The notes: generated from the sequence alone by a model not told the origin. Counted from the first letter of the stretch, positions 24,910-35,444 are shown. The stretch: DNA of 64,000 bases from Cryobacterium psychrotolerans (GCF_900101115.1 NZ_FNFU01000002.1:249971-313970); one strand, 5' to 3'. Translations and numbers: made by a program.

Positions 24910-24961
24910 CAGGGGTCCCCGCTCGCTTCCCTTTTTAGGGGGAGGATCGCGGAGACCCCTG
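24910..24961 (-). terminator. Hairpin between infB and rbfA
   Basis: 13-nt arms CAGGGGTCCCCGC (24910-24922) and GCGGAGACCCCTG (24949-24961), one mismatch, 26-nt loop, starting 12 nt after the infB stop. Likely an attenuator or processing site reducing rbfA relative to infB. Confidence 0.55.
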
Positions 24962-24973
24962 AAGCAACGGGTA

Positions 24974-27808
24974 TTAGACCCGCGGCTTTTCCTTCATTTC
25001 GATCGTCTCGATCTCGTCGCCGACCTGGATGTCGTTGAACTTGCCGAGGCCGATACCGCACTCGAAGTCCGTCCGGACCTCGGTGACGTCGTCCTTGAAG
25101 CGACGCAGCGACTCGATGCCCAGGTTGTCCCCCACCACGACGCCCTCGCGGATGACGCGAGCCTTGGCGTTTCGGGTGATGGTTCCGGAGCGAACGATGA
25201 CACCGGCGACGTTTCCGAACTTGGAGGAACGGAACACCTCGCGGATCTCGGCGACACCACTCTGCACCTCTTCGAACTCGGGCTTGAGCATTCCCTTGAG
25301 GGAGCTCTCAATGTCCTCGAGCGCGTTGTAGATGACGGAGTAGAAGCGCACGTCCACGCCTTCACGGGCGGCGCGCTCGCGCGCCTTCGTGTCGGGGCGA
25401 ACGTTGAACCCGATGATGATGGCGTTGTCGACGGTGGCGAGGTTGACGTCGCTCTCCGTGACGGCACCGACACCGCGGTGGATGATCCGAAGCTGCACCG
25501 ACTCGTCGACCTCGATCTTGAGGAGCGACTCTTCCAGTGCTTCAACGGCACCGGACACGTCACCCTTGATGATGAGGTTGAGCGACTCGACCTTGCCCTC
25601 TTCGAGTGCACGGGTGAAGTCTTCGAGGCTGATCCGCTTGCGGGCCTTGGCCAGCAGGGCGTTGCGCTCGGCGGCTTCACGCTTCTCGGCGATCTGGCGC
25701 GCGGTGCGGTCGTCATCGATGACCAGGAAGGTGTCGCCGGCGCGCGGGACGCTCGACAGACCCTGCACCTGGACGGCACGGGACGGGGTTGCGGCCAGGA
25801 CCGGCACACCGTTCTCGTCGGCCATTGCGCGGACGCGGCCATAAGCCGTTCCGGCGACGATCGAGTCTCCGACGTGCAGCGTTCCCGACTGGATGAGCAC
25901 GGTTGCAACCGCACCGCGACCCTTGTCGAGCTTGGCCTCGATGGCCACGCCGCGAGCATCCTTGTCGGGCTTGGCGCGCATGTCGAGCCCGGCGTCCGCG
26001 GTGAGCAGGACGGCGTCGAGGACTTCCTGGATGCCGACCTTGTTCTTCGCCGACACGTCGACGAACATGACGTCTCCACCGTATTCTTCGGCGACGAGGC
26101 CGAACTCGGTCAGCTGCTGACGCACCTTCTGCGGGTTGGCGCCGGGCTTGTCGATCTTGTTCACCGCGACCACGATCGGCACGTTGGCTGCCTGCGCGTG
26201 GTTGAGTGCCTCAATCGTCTGCGGCATGATGCCGTCATCGGCTGCCACCACGAGGATGGCGATGTCGGTGACCTGCGCACCACGAGCACGCATGGCGGTG
26301 AACGCCTCGTGGCCCGGGGTGTCAATGAAGGTGATGGCGCGTTCGATGCCCTCGTGCTCGGTGACGACCTGGTAGGCACCGATGTGCTGGGTGATACCGC
26401 CGGCTTCGCCCGCGGCAACCTTGGCGTTACGGATGGCGTCCAGGAGCGCGGTCTTACCGTGGTCGACGTGACCCATGACGGTGACAACGGGGGGACGTGC
26501 GACGAGTTCCTCATCGGTCTCCTCCGCCAGTTCCTCATCGATGTCGATGTCGAAGCCGAGAAGCAGTTCGCGGTCCTCGTCGTCGGGCGAGACCATCTGG
26601 ATCTTGTAGCCCAGCTCTTCGCCGAGCACGTCGAACGTGGCCTCGTCGAGGGACTCGGTCGCCGTGGCCATCTCACCGAGGTGGAAGAGCACGGTGACGA
26701 GGTTTCCAGGGCTCGCGTCGATCTTGTCGGCGAAGTCGGTGATCGAGGCACCGCGACGCAGGCGAACAACGGTTCCGCCATCGCCGCGGGGTACGCTCAC
26801 GCCACCCAGCGACGGGGCCTCGCGCAGTTCGAATTCCTGCCTCTTCGTGCGCTTCGACTTGCGGGCACGGCTCTTGCCGCCACCGCGGCCGAATGCACCG
26901 GCGGTTCCTCCACCAGGTCCGCGACCGCGGCCACCCGCGCCGCCACCGCCGGCGGGGCGGGGCGGGCCGAAGCCGGGAGCTCCGGCCGGGGCGCCACCGG
27001 GGCGCGCGAAGCCGGGGCGGGCGCCGCCGGCGCCTCCCGGTGCTCCGCCGGGACGCTGGAAAGCGCCCGGACGCTGGCCGAAACCGGTCGGGCGCGGGGC
27101 CTGGCCGGGGCCACCCGGACGCGGTGCACCGGGGCGCGGTGCGGCGGGACGCGGGATGTTGCTCGGTGAGGCGGAGGGCGGGCGTTGGCCCATGCCCTGG
27201 GCGCTCGCGAACGGGTTGTTGCCCGGACGCGGCGTGGGGGTCTTGCCCATGCCCTGGTTGCTGGCGAACGGGTTGTTACCCGGTCGTGCGGCTCCCGGAC
27301 GCGGTGCGCTGCCCGGCTTGACCGGGGCGGCAGCGCCGCCCTCTGTCCTGGCTTCGGGGGTCTCGGTGCCGGTCGTGGCTTCCGCCGCGACATCCTTCTC
27401 GGCTGCCTTGCCTGCCGCGGCTGCCTTTTCGGCGGCCTGGGCCTGACGCTCGGCAACGGTGAGCGGCGCCGCGGGGAGCGGCGGGGCGTCGACTGCGGCT
27501 GCGGCCGGGGCTTCCACCACGGCGACGGGCTGTGCGGCCGGCTTGGCGGGTGCCGGACGGGCTCCCGGCTTCGCCGTCGATGCGGAAGCCGGCTTGGCGG
27601 CGACCGGCGCTTCGGTTTTGGCACCCGCGGGGGCGGTCTTCACGCCGTCGGCCTCGAGCGCGGCGCGGAGGCGCCGGGCGACGGGGGGCTCAACACTGCT
27701 GGACGGTCCCTTGACGAACTCGCCCATTTCTTTCAATTTGGCAAGGGCTACCTTGCTGTCGACGCCGAGCTCGGTTGCGATCTCGTGTACGCGTGGTTTT
27801 GCAGCCAC
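24974..27808 (-). CDS. infB: Translation initiation factor IF-2
   Basis: 944 residues. The N-terminal IF2_N segment ([33 protein letters not shown]) is followed by ~300 residues of Ala/Pro/Gly-rich linker, with direct repeats such as [14 protein letters not shown] / [14 protein letters not shown]. The GTPase domain starts near residue 440 ([24 protein letters not shown]), then the beta-barrel and C-terminal fMet-tRNA-binding domains. GTG start at 27806-27808 with AGGAG 7 nt away; the eight extra upstream codons are not used. Preceded by ylxR and nusA. Confidence 0.96.
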   Translation of the reverse strand: MAAKPRVHEIATELGVDSKVALAKLKEMGEFVKGPSSSVEPPVARRLRAALEADGVKTAPAGAKTEAPVAAKPASASTAKPGARPAPAKPAAQPVAVVEAPAAAAVDAPPLPAAPLTVAERQAQAAEKAAAAGKAAEKDVAAEATTGTETPEARTEGGAAAPVKPGSAPRPGAARPGNNPFASNQGMGKTPTPRPGNNPFASAQGMGQRPPSASPSNIPRPAAPRPGAPRPGGPGQAPRPTGFGQRPGAFQRPGGAPGGAGGARPGFARPGGAPAGAPGFGPPRPAGGGGAGGRGRGPGGGTAGAFGRGGGKSRARKSKRTKRQEFELREAPSLGGVSVPRGDGGTVVRLRRGASITDFADKIDASPGNLVTVLFHLGEMATATESLDEATFDVLGEELGYKIQMVSPDDEDRELLLGFDIDIDEELAEETDEELVARPPVVTVMGHVDHGKTALLDAIRNAKVAAGEAGGITQHIGAYQVVTEHEGIERAITFIDTPGHEAFTAMRARGAQVTDIAILVVAADDGIMPQTIEALNHAQAANVPIVVAVNKIDKPGANPQKVRQQLTEFGLVAEEYGGDVMFVDVSAKNKVGIQEVLDAVLLTADAGLDMRAKPDKDARGVAIEAKLDKGRGAVATVLIQSGTLHVGDSIVAGTAYGRVRAMADENGVPVLAATPSRAVQVQGLSSVPRAGDTFLVIDDDRTARQIAEKREAAERNALLAKARKRISLEDFTRALEEGKVESLNLIIKGDVSGAVEALEESLLKIEVDESVQLRIIHRGVGAVTESDVNLATVDNAIIIGFNVRPDTKARERAAREGVDVRFYSVIYNALEDIESSLKGMLKPEFEEVQSGVAEIREVFRSSKFGNVAGVIVRSGTITRNAKARVIREGVVVGDNLGIESLRRFKDDVTEVRTDFECGIGLGKFNDIQVGDEIETIEMKEKPRV

Positions 27809-27884
27809 AATTCTCCTGTTCCGGGCCTGCACCCGGAAAGGGGCAGACCGTTAGTAACGGACGGTTCTCATTTCGAGCCGCTCA

Positions 27885-28142
27885 TTAGTTATCCATTAGC
27901 CAAGTCAGCCTGTTCTCTAGTTGTTTCGCGTCCACGGAACTGGTCACGCGAAGGGCACGCCCGAAAGCGCGTCGCCGCTGTGCGTCCTGGAAGCACGCGA
28001 CGGTGGGATGCAACCACGCGCCTCTGCCAGGGAGTGTGGCGGTTTCATCCGCCACGAGTTCCGATTCCCGGGCCACAACCCTCAGAAGTGAGGACCGAGG
28101 TGCGCGCAAACGGCATCCAATGCACGTTCTTACGGGTTCCAT
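27885..28142 (-). CDS. ylxR: YlxR (DUF448) RNA-binding protein
   Basis: 85 residues: RTCIGCRLRAPRSSLLRVV and GRGAWLHPTVACFQDAQRRRAFGRAL are the YlxR motifs. The family binds RNA (RnpM, RNase P modulator, in B. subtilis). It begins 8 nt after the nusA stop with AGGGGG 5 nt before its ATG, in the nusA-ylxR-infB order conserved in bacteria. Confidence 0.92.
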   Translation of the reverse strand: MEPVRTCIGCRLRAPRSSLLRVVARESELVADETATLPGRGAWLHPTVACFQDAQRRRAFGRALRVTSSVDAKQLENRLTWLMDN

Positions 28143-28150
28143 CGTACCCC

Positions 28151-29161
28151 CTATTCGGCGTCCTCCAGAATACTGTCAGGCTGGATGTCGATTTTGGCCC
28201 CGGTCAGCTTGGCCGCGAGGCGGGCATTCTGGCCCTCCTTGCCGATGGCGAGGGACAGCTGGTAATCGGGCACGAGAGCCCTGACGGCCTTGATCGACTC
28301 GTCGATGACATAGGCGCTGGTGACCTTGGCGGGCGACAGCGCGCTGGCGACGAACGTGGCCAGGTCGGGCGAGTAGTCGACGATGTCGATCTTCTCGTTG
28401 TTGAGCTCGGCGGTGACCGCGCGCACCCGCTGCCCGAGTTCGCCGATGCAGGCGCCCTTGGCGTTCACGCCGGGTTCGGTGGCCCGCACGGCGATCTTGG
28501 TGCGGTGGCCGGCCTCGCGGGCGAGCGACACGATCTCGACGACGCCGCTGGCGATCTCGGGGACCTCGAGCGCGAACAGGCGGCGAACCAGCGACGGGTG
28601 GGTGCGCGACACCGTGATCTGCGGGCCCTTGAGCCCCTTGCCGACGGCCGTCACGTAGACGCGGATGCGCGTGCCGTGCGTGTAGCTCTCACCGGGCACC
28701 TGCTCCTCAGGAGGCAGGATCGCCTCGATGCTGCCGAGGTCGACGTGGATCATGCGCGGGTTCGGGCCCTGCTGGATGATCCCGGCGACGATCTCGCCCT
28801 CGCGGCTGCGGAACTCCCCGAGCACCGCGTCATCGGCCAGGTCCCGCAGGCGCTGGTTGATGACCTGCTTGGCCGCGAACGCGGCGATCCGGCCGAAGTC
28901 CGTTGGCTCGTCGACGCCCTCGCCGATGATGTTGCCCTCGTCGTCGTGTTCGGGCACGAAGATGGTGATGTGGCCGGTCTTGCGGTCGAGAACGACCCGC
29001 GCCCCCGGCTCTTCCTCGACGGCCTGCTTCATGTGCTCACCCGGGTGGATGTGCTTGAGGTAGGCGGTCAGAATTGCCTGTTCAATGATCCGCGCGAGTT
29101 CCTCGAAGGGGATCTCTTTCTCGCGCTCCATCTGCCGCAACATACTGAGGTCGATGTCCAT
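28151..29161 (-). CDS. nusA: Transcription termination/antitermination factor NusA
   Basis: 336 residues: N-terminal RNA-polymerase-binding domain (IDLSMLRQMEREKEIPFEELARI), S1 domain (GEIVAGIIQQGPNPRMIHVDLGS), and two KH domains (VSRTHPSLVRRLF, IGELGQRVRAVTAELNNEKIDIV, LAIGKEGQNARLAAKLTGAKIDI). It lacks the C-terminal acidic repeats of E. coli, as usual in actinobacteria. ATG with GAGGAGG 7 nt upstream. rimP, which usually precedes nusA, is not here. Confidence 0.95.
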   Translation of the reverse strand: MDIDLSMLRQMEREKEIPFEELARIIEQAILTAYLKHIHPGEHMKQAVEEEPGARVVLDRKTGHITIFVPEHDDEGNIIGEGVDEPTDFGRIAAFAAKQVINQRLRDLADDAVLGEFRSREGEIVAGIIQQGPNPRMIHVDLGSIEAILPPEEQVPGESYTHGTRIRVYVTAVGKGLKGPQITVSRTHPSLVRRLFALEVPEIASGVVEIVSLAREAGHRTKIAVRATEPGVNAKGACIGELGQRVRAVTAELNNEKIDIVDYSPDLATFVASALSPAKVTSAYVIDESIKAVRALVPDYQLSLAIGKEGQNARLAAKLTGAKIDIQPDSILEDAE

Positions 29162-29219
29162 GGCCGGCCTCCTCTATTCAAATTGTGCCGCCGCGAAACT
29201 GCGCAGCGGGCTCTCCTCT

Positions 29220-29248
29220 ACGGTACCCGAATCCGAGCGGGTCCGTCA
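29220..29248 (-). promoter_or_regulatory. Promoter candidate for nusA-ylxR-infB (TGACGG-17-TACCGT)
   Basis: On the minus strand TGACGG (29248-29243), 17 nt, TACCGT (29225-29220), giving a ~50-nt leader to nusA that contains GAGGAGG. Confidence 0.4.
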
Positions 29249-29285
29249 CCGTCGATGCCCCTGTCGCCGGTGGCGTTCCCGCGGC

Positions 29286-29291
29286 TAGTCT
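29286..29291 (+). promoter_or_regulatory. -10-like box TAGTCT, DUF1206 gene
   Basis: TAGTCT, 6 nt (GGGCCA), ATG at 29298. Confidence 0.55.
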
Positions 29292-29297
29292 GGGCCA

Positions 29298-30119
29298 ATG
29301 ACGACTGATTCCGCAGGCAAGACTGCGCGCAAGGCCGCACGCAAGGCCGAAGACAGCACCCCTTTCCGTACCCTGGCCCGCGTGGGCTACGCGGTCAACG
29401 GCCTGCTGCACCTGCTGATCGGCATCATCGCCATCGGAGTCGCGACCGGCACGAGCGGCGCGAAAGCAGACCAGTCCGGCGCCCTCGGGCAACTCGCCGC
29501 CACTCCCGGCGGGGTGTTCCTGCTGTGGACCGTGGTGATCGGCCTGGCCGCCCTCGGCTTGTGGCAGGTTGTCCAGGCCTTCCTCGTGCCGGCCTATGAC
29601 CCGAAGCGCAAGTGGGCGCACCGGGTGATCGAGCTCGGCAAGGGGGTCGCCTACCTCGCGGTCGCGGCAACGGCGCTCACGTTCGCCGTGGGCGCCACGT
29701 CGGACGCAGCCCGGAGCACGCAGGACTTCACCGCGACGTTGCTCGGGGCACCGGGCGGAATCCTCCTGCTCGTCCTGATCGGGCTCCTCGTGCTCGTGAT
29801 CGGCGGTTTCTTCGTCTACCGGGGAGCGGCGAGGACGTTCACCGAGGCGATTACCGTGCCGAGCGGGCCGGTCGGCACGGTAATCGTGGGACTCGGCGTC
29901 TTCGGTTACATCGCGAAGGGAATCGCGCTGGGGGTGGTCGGCATCCTGTTCCTGGTCGCGGCGTTCACGGCCAATGCCGCCAAGGCGACCGGGCTCGACG
30001 GGGCGCTCAAGGCCCTGGTCGCCCTGCCGTTCGGTCCCGGCCTCCTGATCGTGGTCGGGGTGGGACTGATCGCCTTCGGCGTCTACAGCTTCGCGAGGGC
30101 GCGCTACGCCCGGCTCTGA
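29298..30119 (+). CDS. DUF1206 membrane protein
   Basis: 273 residues. A basic N-terminus (KTARKAARKAE) precedes six membrane helices arranged as three repeats of a two-helix unit, each starting with an aromatic/Gly helix (ARVGYAVNGLLHLLIGIIAIGVA; ELGKGVAYLAVAATALTFAVGA; FGYIAKGIALGVVGILFLVAAF). This is the DUF1206 pattern; function unknown. It is on the opposite strand, between nusA and proS, interrupting an otherwise minus-strand series. Confidence 0.88.
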   Translation: MTTDSAGKTARKAARKAEDSTPFRTLARVGYAVNGLLHLLIGIIAIGVATGTSGAKADQSGALGQLAATPGGVFLLWTVVIGLAALGLWQVVQAFLVPAYDPKRKWAHRVIELGKGVAYLAVAATALTFAVGATSDAARSTQDFTATLLGAPGGILLLVLIGLLVLVIGGFFVYRGAARTFTEAITVPSGPVGTVIVGLGVFGYIAKGIALGVVGILFLVAAFTANAAKATGLDGALKALVALPFGPGLLIVVGVGLIAFGVYSFARARYARL

Positions 30120-30122
30120 TCA

Positions 30123-30139
30123 CGCGGCGACCCGCCGCG
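30123..30139. terminator. Short hairpin between convergent DUF1206 and proS
   Basis: CGCGGCG-ACC-CGCCGCG starting 3 nt after the DUF1206 stop and ending 9 nt before the proS stop. No U tract; could serve both genes. Confidence 0.4.
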
Positions 30140-30148
30140 GGCCGGGAC

Positions 30149-31915
30149 TCAGCCCAGGCGGGTCACGACGTCGGCGACGGCGACCTGTTCTCGTTCCCCG
30201 GTGCGCCGGTCCCACAGCTCGACGATGCCGTCGGCCGCGCCACGGCCCACGATGACGATCTTCGGGACGCCGATCAGTTCGGCGTCCCCGAACTTCACGC
30301 CGGGCGAGACCTTGCCGCGACGGTCGTCGTAGAGCACCTCGCGGCCGGTGGCCTCGATCGCCGCGACGACGGTCTCGGAGGTCTCGAAGACGAGCTCGTC
30401 ACGGCCGGTGGCGATCACGTGCACGTCGAACGGCGCCACTGATTCCGGCCAGATCAGGCCCTTCGCGTCGTTGTTGAGCTCGGCGATGGTGGCCAGGATG
30501 CGGGTCACCCCGATCCCGTAAGACCCCATCGTGACGGTGACGAGCTTGCCGTTCTCGTCGAGCACCTTGAGGCCGAGCGCTTCGGCGTACTTGCGGCCGA
30601 GCTGGAAGACGTGGCCGATTTCCATGCCGCGGGCGAGTTCGACCGGGCCGGAGCCGTCGGGGGCGGGGTCTCCGGCACGCACGTCGGCGGCCTCGACGGT
30701 TCCGTCGGCGTGGAAGTCGCGTCCGGCAACGAGCCCGAAGACATGGCGGCCCGACTCGTTCGCCCCGGTGATCCATTCGGTACCGTCGACGACGCGCGGG
30801 TCGAGCAGGAACCTGATGCCGGTGGCCGACTTCTCACCGAGGATGGCCCCGGCGATCGACCACGGGCCGATGTAGCCCTTGACCAGGCCGGGGTGCCTGG
30901 CGAAGTCGGCCTCATTGGCCGCCTCGACCTCGGCCGGCGCGAATGCGACCTCGACCCGCTTGAGGTCGACCTCGCGGTCGCCGGGCAGGCCGATCACGAC
31001 GAGCTCCCGCGTTCCGTCCGGCAGCATCAGCGCGAGGACAACGTTCTTGAGCGTGTCGGCCGCCGTCCACTCGCGGCCGTCCGGGCGAGGGTGGGCGGAG
31101 TTGGCCCGGTCGACGAGGGTCTGGATGGTGGGGGTGTCCGGGGTGTCGAACACCTCGGCCGACGTCAGGTCCTTGAAGCTGATCGCGGGAGGCGCGACGG
31201 TCGTGAACGCTTCGATGTTGGCCGCGTAGCCGCCGGCCGACCGCACGAAGGTGTCCTCGCCGACCGGGGTCGGGTGCAGGAATTCCTCGCTTTTCGAGCC
31301 ACCCATGGCGCCGGCATCCGCCTGCACGATCACGTATTCCAGGCCGAGCCGGGTGAAGATGCGCTCGTAGGCGTCGCGCTGGGCCTGGTAGCTGGCATCC
31401 AGGCCCGCGTCGGTGTAGTCGAAGGAATAGGCATCCTTCATCGTGAACTCGCGACCGCGCAGCAGGCCTCCGCGTGAGCGGGCCTCGTCGCGATACTTGT
31501 CCTGGATCTGGTAGATCGACAGGGGCAGGTCCTTGTAGCTGTTGTACAGGTCCTTGACCAGCAGGGTGAAGACCTCTTCGTGGGTGGGTGCCAGCAGGAG
31601 GTCGCTTCCCTTGCGGTCCTTCAGGCGGAACAGCCCGTCGCCGTACTCGTCCCAGCGCCCGGTGATGTCGTACGGTTCCCTGGGAAGCAGAGCGGGGAAG
31701 TGCACCTCGTGGGCGCCGGCCGCCGTCATCTCCTCGCGCACGATCGCCTCGATCTTCGCCTTCACCCGCAGGCCGATCGGCAGCCAGGCGAAGATGCCTG
31801 GGGCCTGGCGACGGATGTAGCCGGCCCGCACGAGCAGGCGGTGGCTGGTCACCTCGGCGTCGGAGGGGTCTTCGCGGAGGGTACGGAGGAAGTAGTTCGA
31901 CAGGCGTGTAGGCAC
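30149..31915 (-). CDS. proS: Prolyl-tRNA synthetase
   Basis: 588 residues, bacterial-type ProRS. Class II motifs: motif 1 region [25 protein letters not shown], motif 2 [40 protein letters not shown], the INS editing domain in the middle, motif 3 [17 protein letters not shown], and a C-terminal anticodon-binding domain. It charges tRNA-Pro. GTG start, leaderless. A palindromic repeat lies 29 nt upstream. Confidence 0.95.
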   Translation of the reverse strand: MPTRLSNYFLRTLREDPSDAEVTSHRLLVRAGYIRRQAPGIFAWLPIGLRVKAKIEAIVREEMTAAGAHEVHFPALLPREPYDITGRWDEYGDGLFRLKDRKGSDLLLAPTHEEVFTLLVKDLYNSYKDLPLSIYQIQDKYRDEARSRGGLLRGREFTMKDAYSFDYTDAGLDASYQAQRDAYERIFTRLGLEYVIVQADAGAMGGSKSEEFLHPTPVGEDTFVRSAGGYAANIEAFTTVAPPAISFKDLTSAEVFDTPDTPTIQTLVDRANSAHPRPDGREWTAADTLKNVVLALMLPDGTRELVVIGLPGDREVDLKRVEVAFAPAEVEAANEADFARHPGLVKGYIGPWSIAGAILGEKSATGIRFLLDPRVVDGTEWITGANESGRHVFGLVAGRDFHADGTVEAADVRAGDPAPDGSGPVELARGMEIGHVFQLGRKYAEALGLKVLDENGKLVTVTMGSYGIGVTRILATIAELNNDAKGLIWPESVAPFDVHVIATGRDELVFETSETVVAAIEATGREVLYDDRRGKVSPGVKFGDAELIGVPKIVIVGRGAADGIVELWDRRTGEREQVAVADVVTRLG

Positions 31916-31921
31916 CCGTCT

Positions 31922-31927
31922 ACTTTA
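31922..31927 (-). promoter_or_regulatory. -10-like box TAAAGT, proS
   Basis: TAAAGT, 6 nt (AGACGG), GTG at 31915 on the minus strand. The -35 region would fall in the palindromic repeat (31945 onward). Confidence 0.55.
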
Positions 31928-31944
31928 GGCCGCGCCCGCCCGGT

Positions 31945-32009
31945 CCCGCGAAACCGCAGTTGTGCGCGCTAAAACGCCGTCATAACGCGCACGACTGCGG
32001 TTTCGCGGG
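31945..32009. repeat. Palindromic intergenic repeat, copy 3 of 5
   Basis: Begins CCCGCGAAACCGCAGTTG and ends CTGCGGTTTCGCGGG; one T-G wobble in the stem. The only copy between genes in tandem: 11 nt after the ispG stop, 29 nt before the proS start. Confidence 0.85.
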
Positions 32010-32020
32010 GAGGGGTGGGG

Positions 32021-33178
32021 CTATTTGCCGACGGTGACGACGGGGGCGCCGAGGCTGTCCTCGCTGGGCGGCATTTCGGCGGCCAGGCGGTTGGCTTCCT
32101 CGATCAGGGTCGCGACGATCTCCGACTCGGGGACGGTCTTGATGACCTCGCCCTTGACGAAGATCTGGCCCTTGCCGTTGCCGGATGCGACGCCGAGGTC
32201 GGCCTCGCGGGCCTCGCCGGGTCCGTTGACGACGCAGCCCATCACGGCGACGCGGAGCGGCACGGTCATGCCCTCGAGGCCGTCGGTGACGTCGTTGGCG
32301 AGCTTGTAGACATCCACCTGGGCGCGCCCGCAGCTGGGGCAGGAGACGATCTCAAGCTTGCGCTCGCGCAGGTTCAGCGACTGCAGGATCTGCAGGCCGA
32401 CCTTGATCTCCTCGACCGGCGGGGCACTCAGCGACACCCGGATCGTGTCGCCGATGCCCTCGGAGAGCAGGATGCCGAACGCCGTGGCGCTCTTGATCGT
32501 GCCCTGGAACGACGGCCCGGCCTCGGTCACGCCGAGGTGCAGGGGCCAGTCGCCGCGCTCGGCCAGCAGCCGGTAGGCCTTGACCATGATGATCGGGTCG
32601 TTGTGCTTGACCGAGATCTTGAAGTCGTGGAAGTCGTGCTCCTCGAACAGGCTCGCCTCCCAGACGGCGCTCTCGACGAGGGCCTCCGGGGTGGCCTTGC
32701 CGTATTTCTGCAGCAGGCGCGGGTCGAGCGAGCCGGCGTTCACGCCGATCCGGATGCTGACGCCCGCGGCCTTCGCCCGGCGTGCGATCTCGCCGACCTG
32801 GTCGTCGAACTTGCGGATGTTGCCCGGGTTCACACGCACGGCCGCGCAGCCGGCGTCGATTGCGGCGTAGACGTAACTGGGCTGGAAGTGGATGTCGGCG
32901 ATGACCGGGATCTGGCTCTTCTTCGCGATGATCGGCAGCGCCTCGGCGTCGTCGCGGCTGGGCACGGCGACGCGCACGATGTCGCAGCCGGACGCGGTGA
33001 GCTCGGCGATCTGCTGGAGCGTCGCGTTGATGTTCGGTGTCGGCGTGGTCGTCATCGACTGCACGCTCACCTGGGCGTCGCCGCCGACGAGCACCTTGCC
33101 GACCTTGATCTGACGGGTCTTACGTCTGGGAGCGAGTACCTCAGGCACCTTGGGCATCCCTAAATTGATTGCAGCCAC
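32021..33178 (-). CDS. ispG: 4-hydroxy-3-methylbut-2-enyl diphosphate synthase (flavodoxin)
   Basis: 385 residues, GcpE family. N-terminal TIM barrel ([41 protein letters not shown]) and C-terminal iron-sulfur domain with [10 protein letters not shown] and [17 protein letters not shown] supplying the three cluster Cys and the Glu. Penultimate step of the MEP isoprenoid pathway, whose first committed enzyme dxr is also in the window. GTG start at 33178 (leaderless TAAGCT); an ATG at the eighth codon is possible. Confidence 0.95.
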   Translation of the reverse strand: MAAINLGMPKVPEVLAPRRKTRQIKVGKVLVGGDAQVSVQSMTTTPTPNINATLQQIAELTASGCDIVRVAVPSRDDAEALPIIAKKSQIPVIADIHFQPSYVYAAIDAGCAAVRVNPGNIRKFDDQVGEIARRAKAAGVSIRIGVNAGSLDPRLLQKYGKATPEALVESAVWEASLFEEHDFHDFKISVKHNDPIIMVKAYRLLAERGDWPLHLGVTEAGPSFQGTIKSATAFGILLSEGIGDTIRVSLSAPPVEEIKVGLQILQSLNLRERKLEIVSCPSCGRAQVDVYKLANDVTDGLEGMTVPLRVAVMGCVVNGPGEAREADLGVASGNGKGQIFVKGEVIKTVPESEIVATLIEEANRLAAEMPPSEDSLGAPVVTVGK

Positions 33179-33184
33179 GCCGTT

Positions 33185-33190
33185 AGCTTA
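33185..33190 (-). promoter_or_regulatory. -10-like box TAAGCT, ispG
   Basis: TAAGCT, 6 nt (AACGGC), GTG at 33178 on the minus strand. Confidence 0.55.
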
Positions 33191-33231
33191 CGCGTCGTGC
33201 CCGGCGCGGTGCCTGTGCGGCGGACCGCCCG

Positions 33232-33957
33232 TCAGCTGACCCAGTGACTCAGGTTGACCGGGGCCCCGATGTTATTGATGACCCCGGAGCCTGAAGTGGA
33301 ACTGACGTGCACAGCCCATGCGTTGGGGTATTCGATGTTGTCTCCCGCCGGTGTCGTCAGCTCGGGACCGACTTCGATCAGAAAGAACAGGTGCCCGGCA
33401 GACGCGAAATCCCTGTTGACGCTCAGCCCCAGTTCGTCCGCCACGGCATCCATGTCGTCGCCGACCGTACTACCGGACTCCGTCGTGATCGCGACCCCGT
33501 CGCCCACCTGGCCCGCCGTGAAGTCGAGCGAGTAATCGCTCTCGCCGAGGAATTTCCCTTCCGGCGGCAGGTAGTCGGTGAGCGTCAGACCCGCCCAGGA
33601 ATACGTCTGCCCCGCCGGGCGCTCCAGCCCGCCCTCGTACGATGCCGTCGCGGGCTCTTCTCCGACCACCACGGACAACGCGCCCAGCATCGCCGCCAGA
33701 GGATCTTCGTACGTCAGAGAGGCCACCAGTGATCCCGACTCGTCCATGAGCTCGAGCGCCTCCGGGCGTACGACGATGGTGGTGACGCTCGTGAGGGGGT
33801 CGACCTCCGGGCCCGGCGAGGAAGAGGGCGCCACGTCCCCGGCCGGGCCTGCCGCCGAGTCCGCGCCGGATTGGTTCGAGGCGCACGCCGTGCCGGCAAA
33901 CAGTATCCCCGACACCATCAGGCCCACCATGGTGAATTTGCTGGCTGACCGGTTCAT
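33232..33957 (-). CDS. Putative lipoprotein, paralogue A
   Basis: 241 residues from ATG 33955-33957 (MNRSASKFTMVG), with GGAAG/GGGA upstream; the longer frame to 34092 is not convincing. Signal peptide with probable lipid-attachment Cys25 in FAGTAC, then a Ser/Gly/Pro linker and an extracytoplasmic domain: TIVVRPEALELMDESG, SLTYEDPLAAMLGALS, TYSWAGLTLTDYLPPE, HLFFLIEVG. The same order of motifs is in the lipoprotein at 39121-39816, so the two are diverged paralogues. No named domain recognised. Confidence 0.75.
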   Translation of the reverse strand: MNRSASKFTMVGLMVSGILFAGTACASNQSGADSAAGPAGDVAPSSSPGPEVDPLTSVTTIVVRPEALELMDESGSLVASLTYEDPLAAMLGALSVVVGEEPATASYEGGLERPAGQTYSWAGLTLTDYLPPEGKFLGESDYSLDFTAGQVGDGVAITTESGSTVGDDMDAVADELGLSVNRDFASAGHLFFLIEVGPELTTPAGDNIEYPNAWAVHVSSTSGSGVINNIGAPVNLSHWVS

Positions 33958-34124
33958 CGCGTCCCACTTCCCCCGGCGCGTCCCCCGCGCCGCCTGCCGC
34001 CAGTCTCGCACCGGGCGGGCAGCCGACGGAAGAATCCCCGATAACGATTCGAATCCGGAACGGCCTTCGCCCGCGGCCCTCGCCCGCGGCATCCGCCCGG
34101 TGCGTCCCGGGCGTCGATCGGCGA

Positions 34125-34130
34125 TACAGT
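34125..34130 (+). promoter_or_regulatory. -10-like box TACAGT, thiolase gene
   Basis: TACAGT about 36 nt before the thiolase ATG, leaving a short leader that contains AAGGAG; no good -35. Confidence 0.35.
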
Positions 34131-34166
34131 CGAAAGATCAGTGTGAAGACGAAGGAGTCACCCCTC

Positions 34167-35351
34167 ATGCCCGCAATCGAAGTAGTCATCGTGGCCGGAT
34201 CGCGCACGCCGCAGGGCCGCGTGAACGGCCAGCTGTCCTCCCTCACCGCCGTGCAGCTGGGGACCGCCGCCATCGCGGGCGCCCTCGAGCGCGCCGGCGT
34301 CAGCCCCGACCAGGTCGACGCCGTGCTGATGGGGCAGGTGCTGCAGGCCGGCTGCGGGCAGAACCCCGCCCGCCAGAGCTCGATCGCCGCCGGCATCCCG
34401 TGGAACGTGCCCGCGATGACGCTGAACAAGGTGTGCCTGTCCGGGCTCGCCGCGGTGATCGACGCGGCCCGTCTCATCCGGCTCGGCGAAGCGGATGTCG
34501 TCGTCGCCGGCGGGCAGGAATCCATGTCGAAGGCCCCGCACCTGCTCCCCGGCTCCCGCCAGGGCTGGGCCTACGGCAGCGTCACCGCCCTCGACCACGC
34601 CGCCCACGACGGGCTGACGGACGCCTTCGACGGCCTGTCGATGGGCATCTCGACCGAGCGGGTCAACGAGAAACTCGAGATGAACCGGGTCGAGCAGGAC
34701 GAAATCGCGGCCGCCTCGCACCAGCGAGCCGCCGCCGCCATGGCCGACGGCACCTTCGACAACGAGATCACGCCGATCAGCGTGCCGCAGCGCAAGGGCG
34801 AACCGAAGCTCATCGACGCCGACGAGGGTGTGCGCGGCGACAGCACAGTGGAGTCCCTCGGGCGCCTGCGCCCCGCCTTCTCGACCGACGGAACGATCAC
34901 GGCCGGGAACTCCTCGCCGCTCAGCGACGGCGCGAGCGCGGTCGTCGTGACCAGCCGGCGGTGGGCCGAGGCGCACGGGCTCGCCTGGCTGGCCGTCATC
35001 GAGGCATCCGGGCACGTCGCCGGTCCCGACAACTCCCTGCACTCGCAGCCCGCGAACGCAATCGCGCACGCCCTCGGCCGAGCGGGCTGGTCAGCCGAAG
35101 ACCTCGACGTCGTCGAGATCAACGAGGCGTTCGCCGCCGTCGCCCTGCAGTCCTCGCGTGAGCTCGGCCTCAGCAGCGACAAGGTGAACATCCACGGCGG
35201 CGGGATCGCCATCGGCCACCCGATCGGCGCCTCCGGCGGACGGCTCGCGCTGCACGCCGCGCTGGAACTCGCTCGCCGCGGCGGCGGCAAGGCGGCCGTG
35301 TCGCTGTGCGGCGGCGGCGGCCAGGGCGACGCCCTGCTGCTCTCCCGCTAG
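34167..35351 (+). CDS. Acetyl-CoA C-acetyltransferase (thiolase)
   Basis: 394 residues. Nucleophile Cys in LNKVCLSGLAAV, GGQESMSKAPHLLPG, the His loop GGGIAIGHPIGASGGRL and the second catalytic Cys in VSLCGGGGQGDA are complete. It condenses or cleaves acetyl-CoA/3-ketoacyl-CoA. ATG 34167 is chosen because AAGGAG is 9 nt upstream; the GTG at 34143 lies before that ribosome site. It stands alone between ispG and rseP with no beta-oxidation partners. Confidence 0.93.
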   Translation: MPAIEVVIVAGSRTPQGRVNGQLSSLTAVQLGTAAIAGALERAGVSPDQVDAVLMGQVLQAGCGQNPARQSSIAAGIPWNVPAMTLNKVCLSGLAAVIDAARLIRLGEADVVVAGGQESMSKAPHLLPGSRQGWAYGSVTALDHAAHDGLTDAFDGLSMGISTERVNEKLEMNRVEQDEIAAASHQRAAAAMADGTFDNEITPISVPQRKGEPKLIDADEGVRGDSTVESLGRLRPAFSTDGTITAGNSSPLSDGASAVVVTSRRWAEAHGLAWLAVIEASGHVAGPDNSLHSQPANAIAHALGRAGWSAEDLDVVEINEAFAAVALQSSRELGLSSDKVNIHGGGIAIGHPIGASGGRLALHAALELARRGGGKAAVSLCGGGGQGDALLLSR

Positions 35352-35368
35352 AAGCCCCTCCGCCCCTC

Positions 35369-35433
35369 CCGCGAAACCGCAGTTGTGCGCGTCAAAACGC
35401 GTTTATAGCGCGCACAACTGCGGTTTCGCGGGA
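35369..35433. repeat. Palindromic intergenic repeat, copy 4 of 5
   Basis: Perfect 24-bp arms (35369-35392 and 35410-35433) with a 17-nt loop. 17 nt after the thiolase stop and 11 nt before the rseP stop; the genes converge. Confidence 0.88.
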
Positions 35434-35444
35434 GGTAGGAAGCG

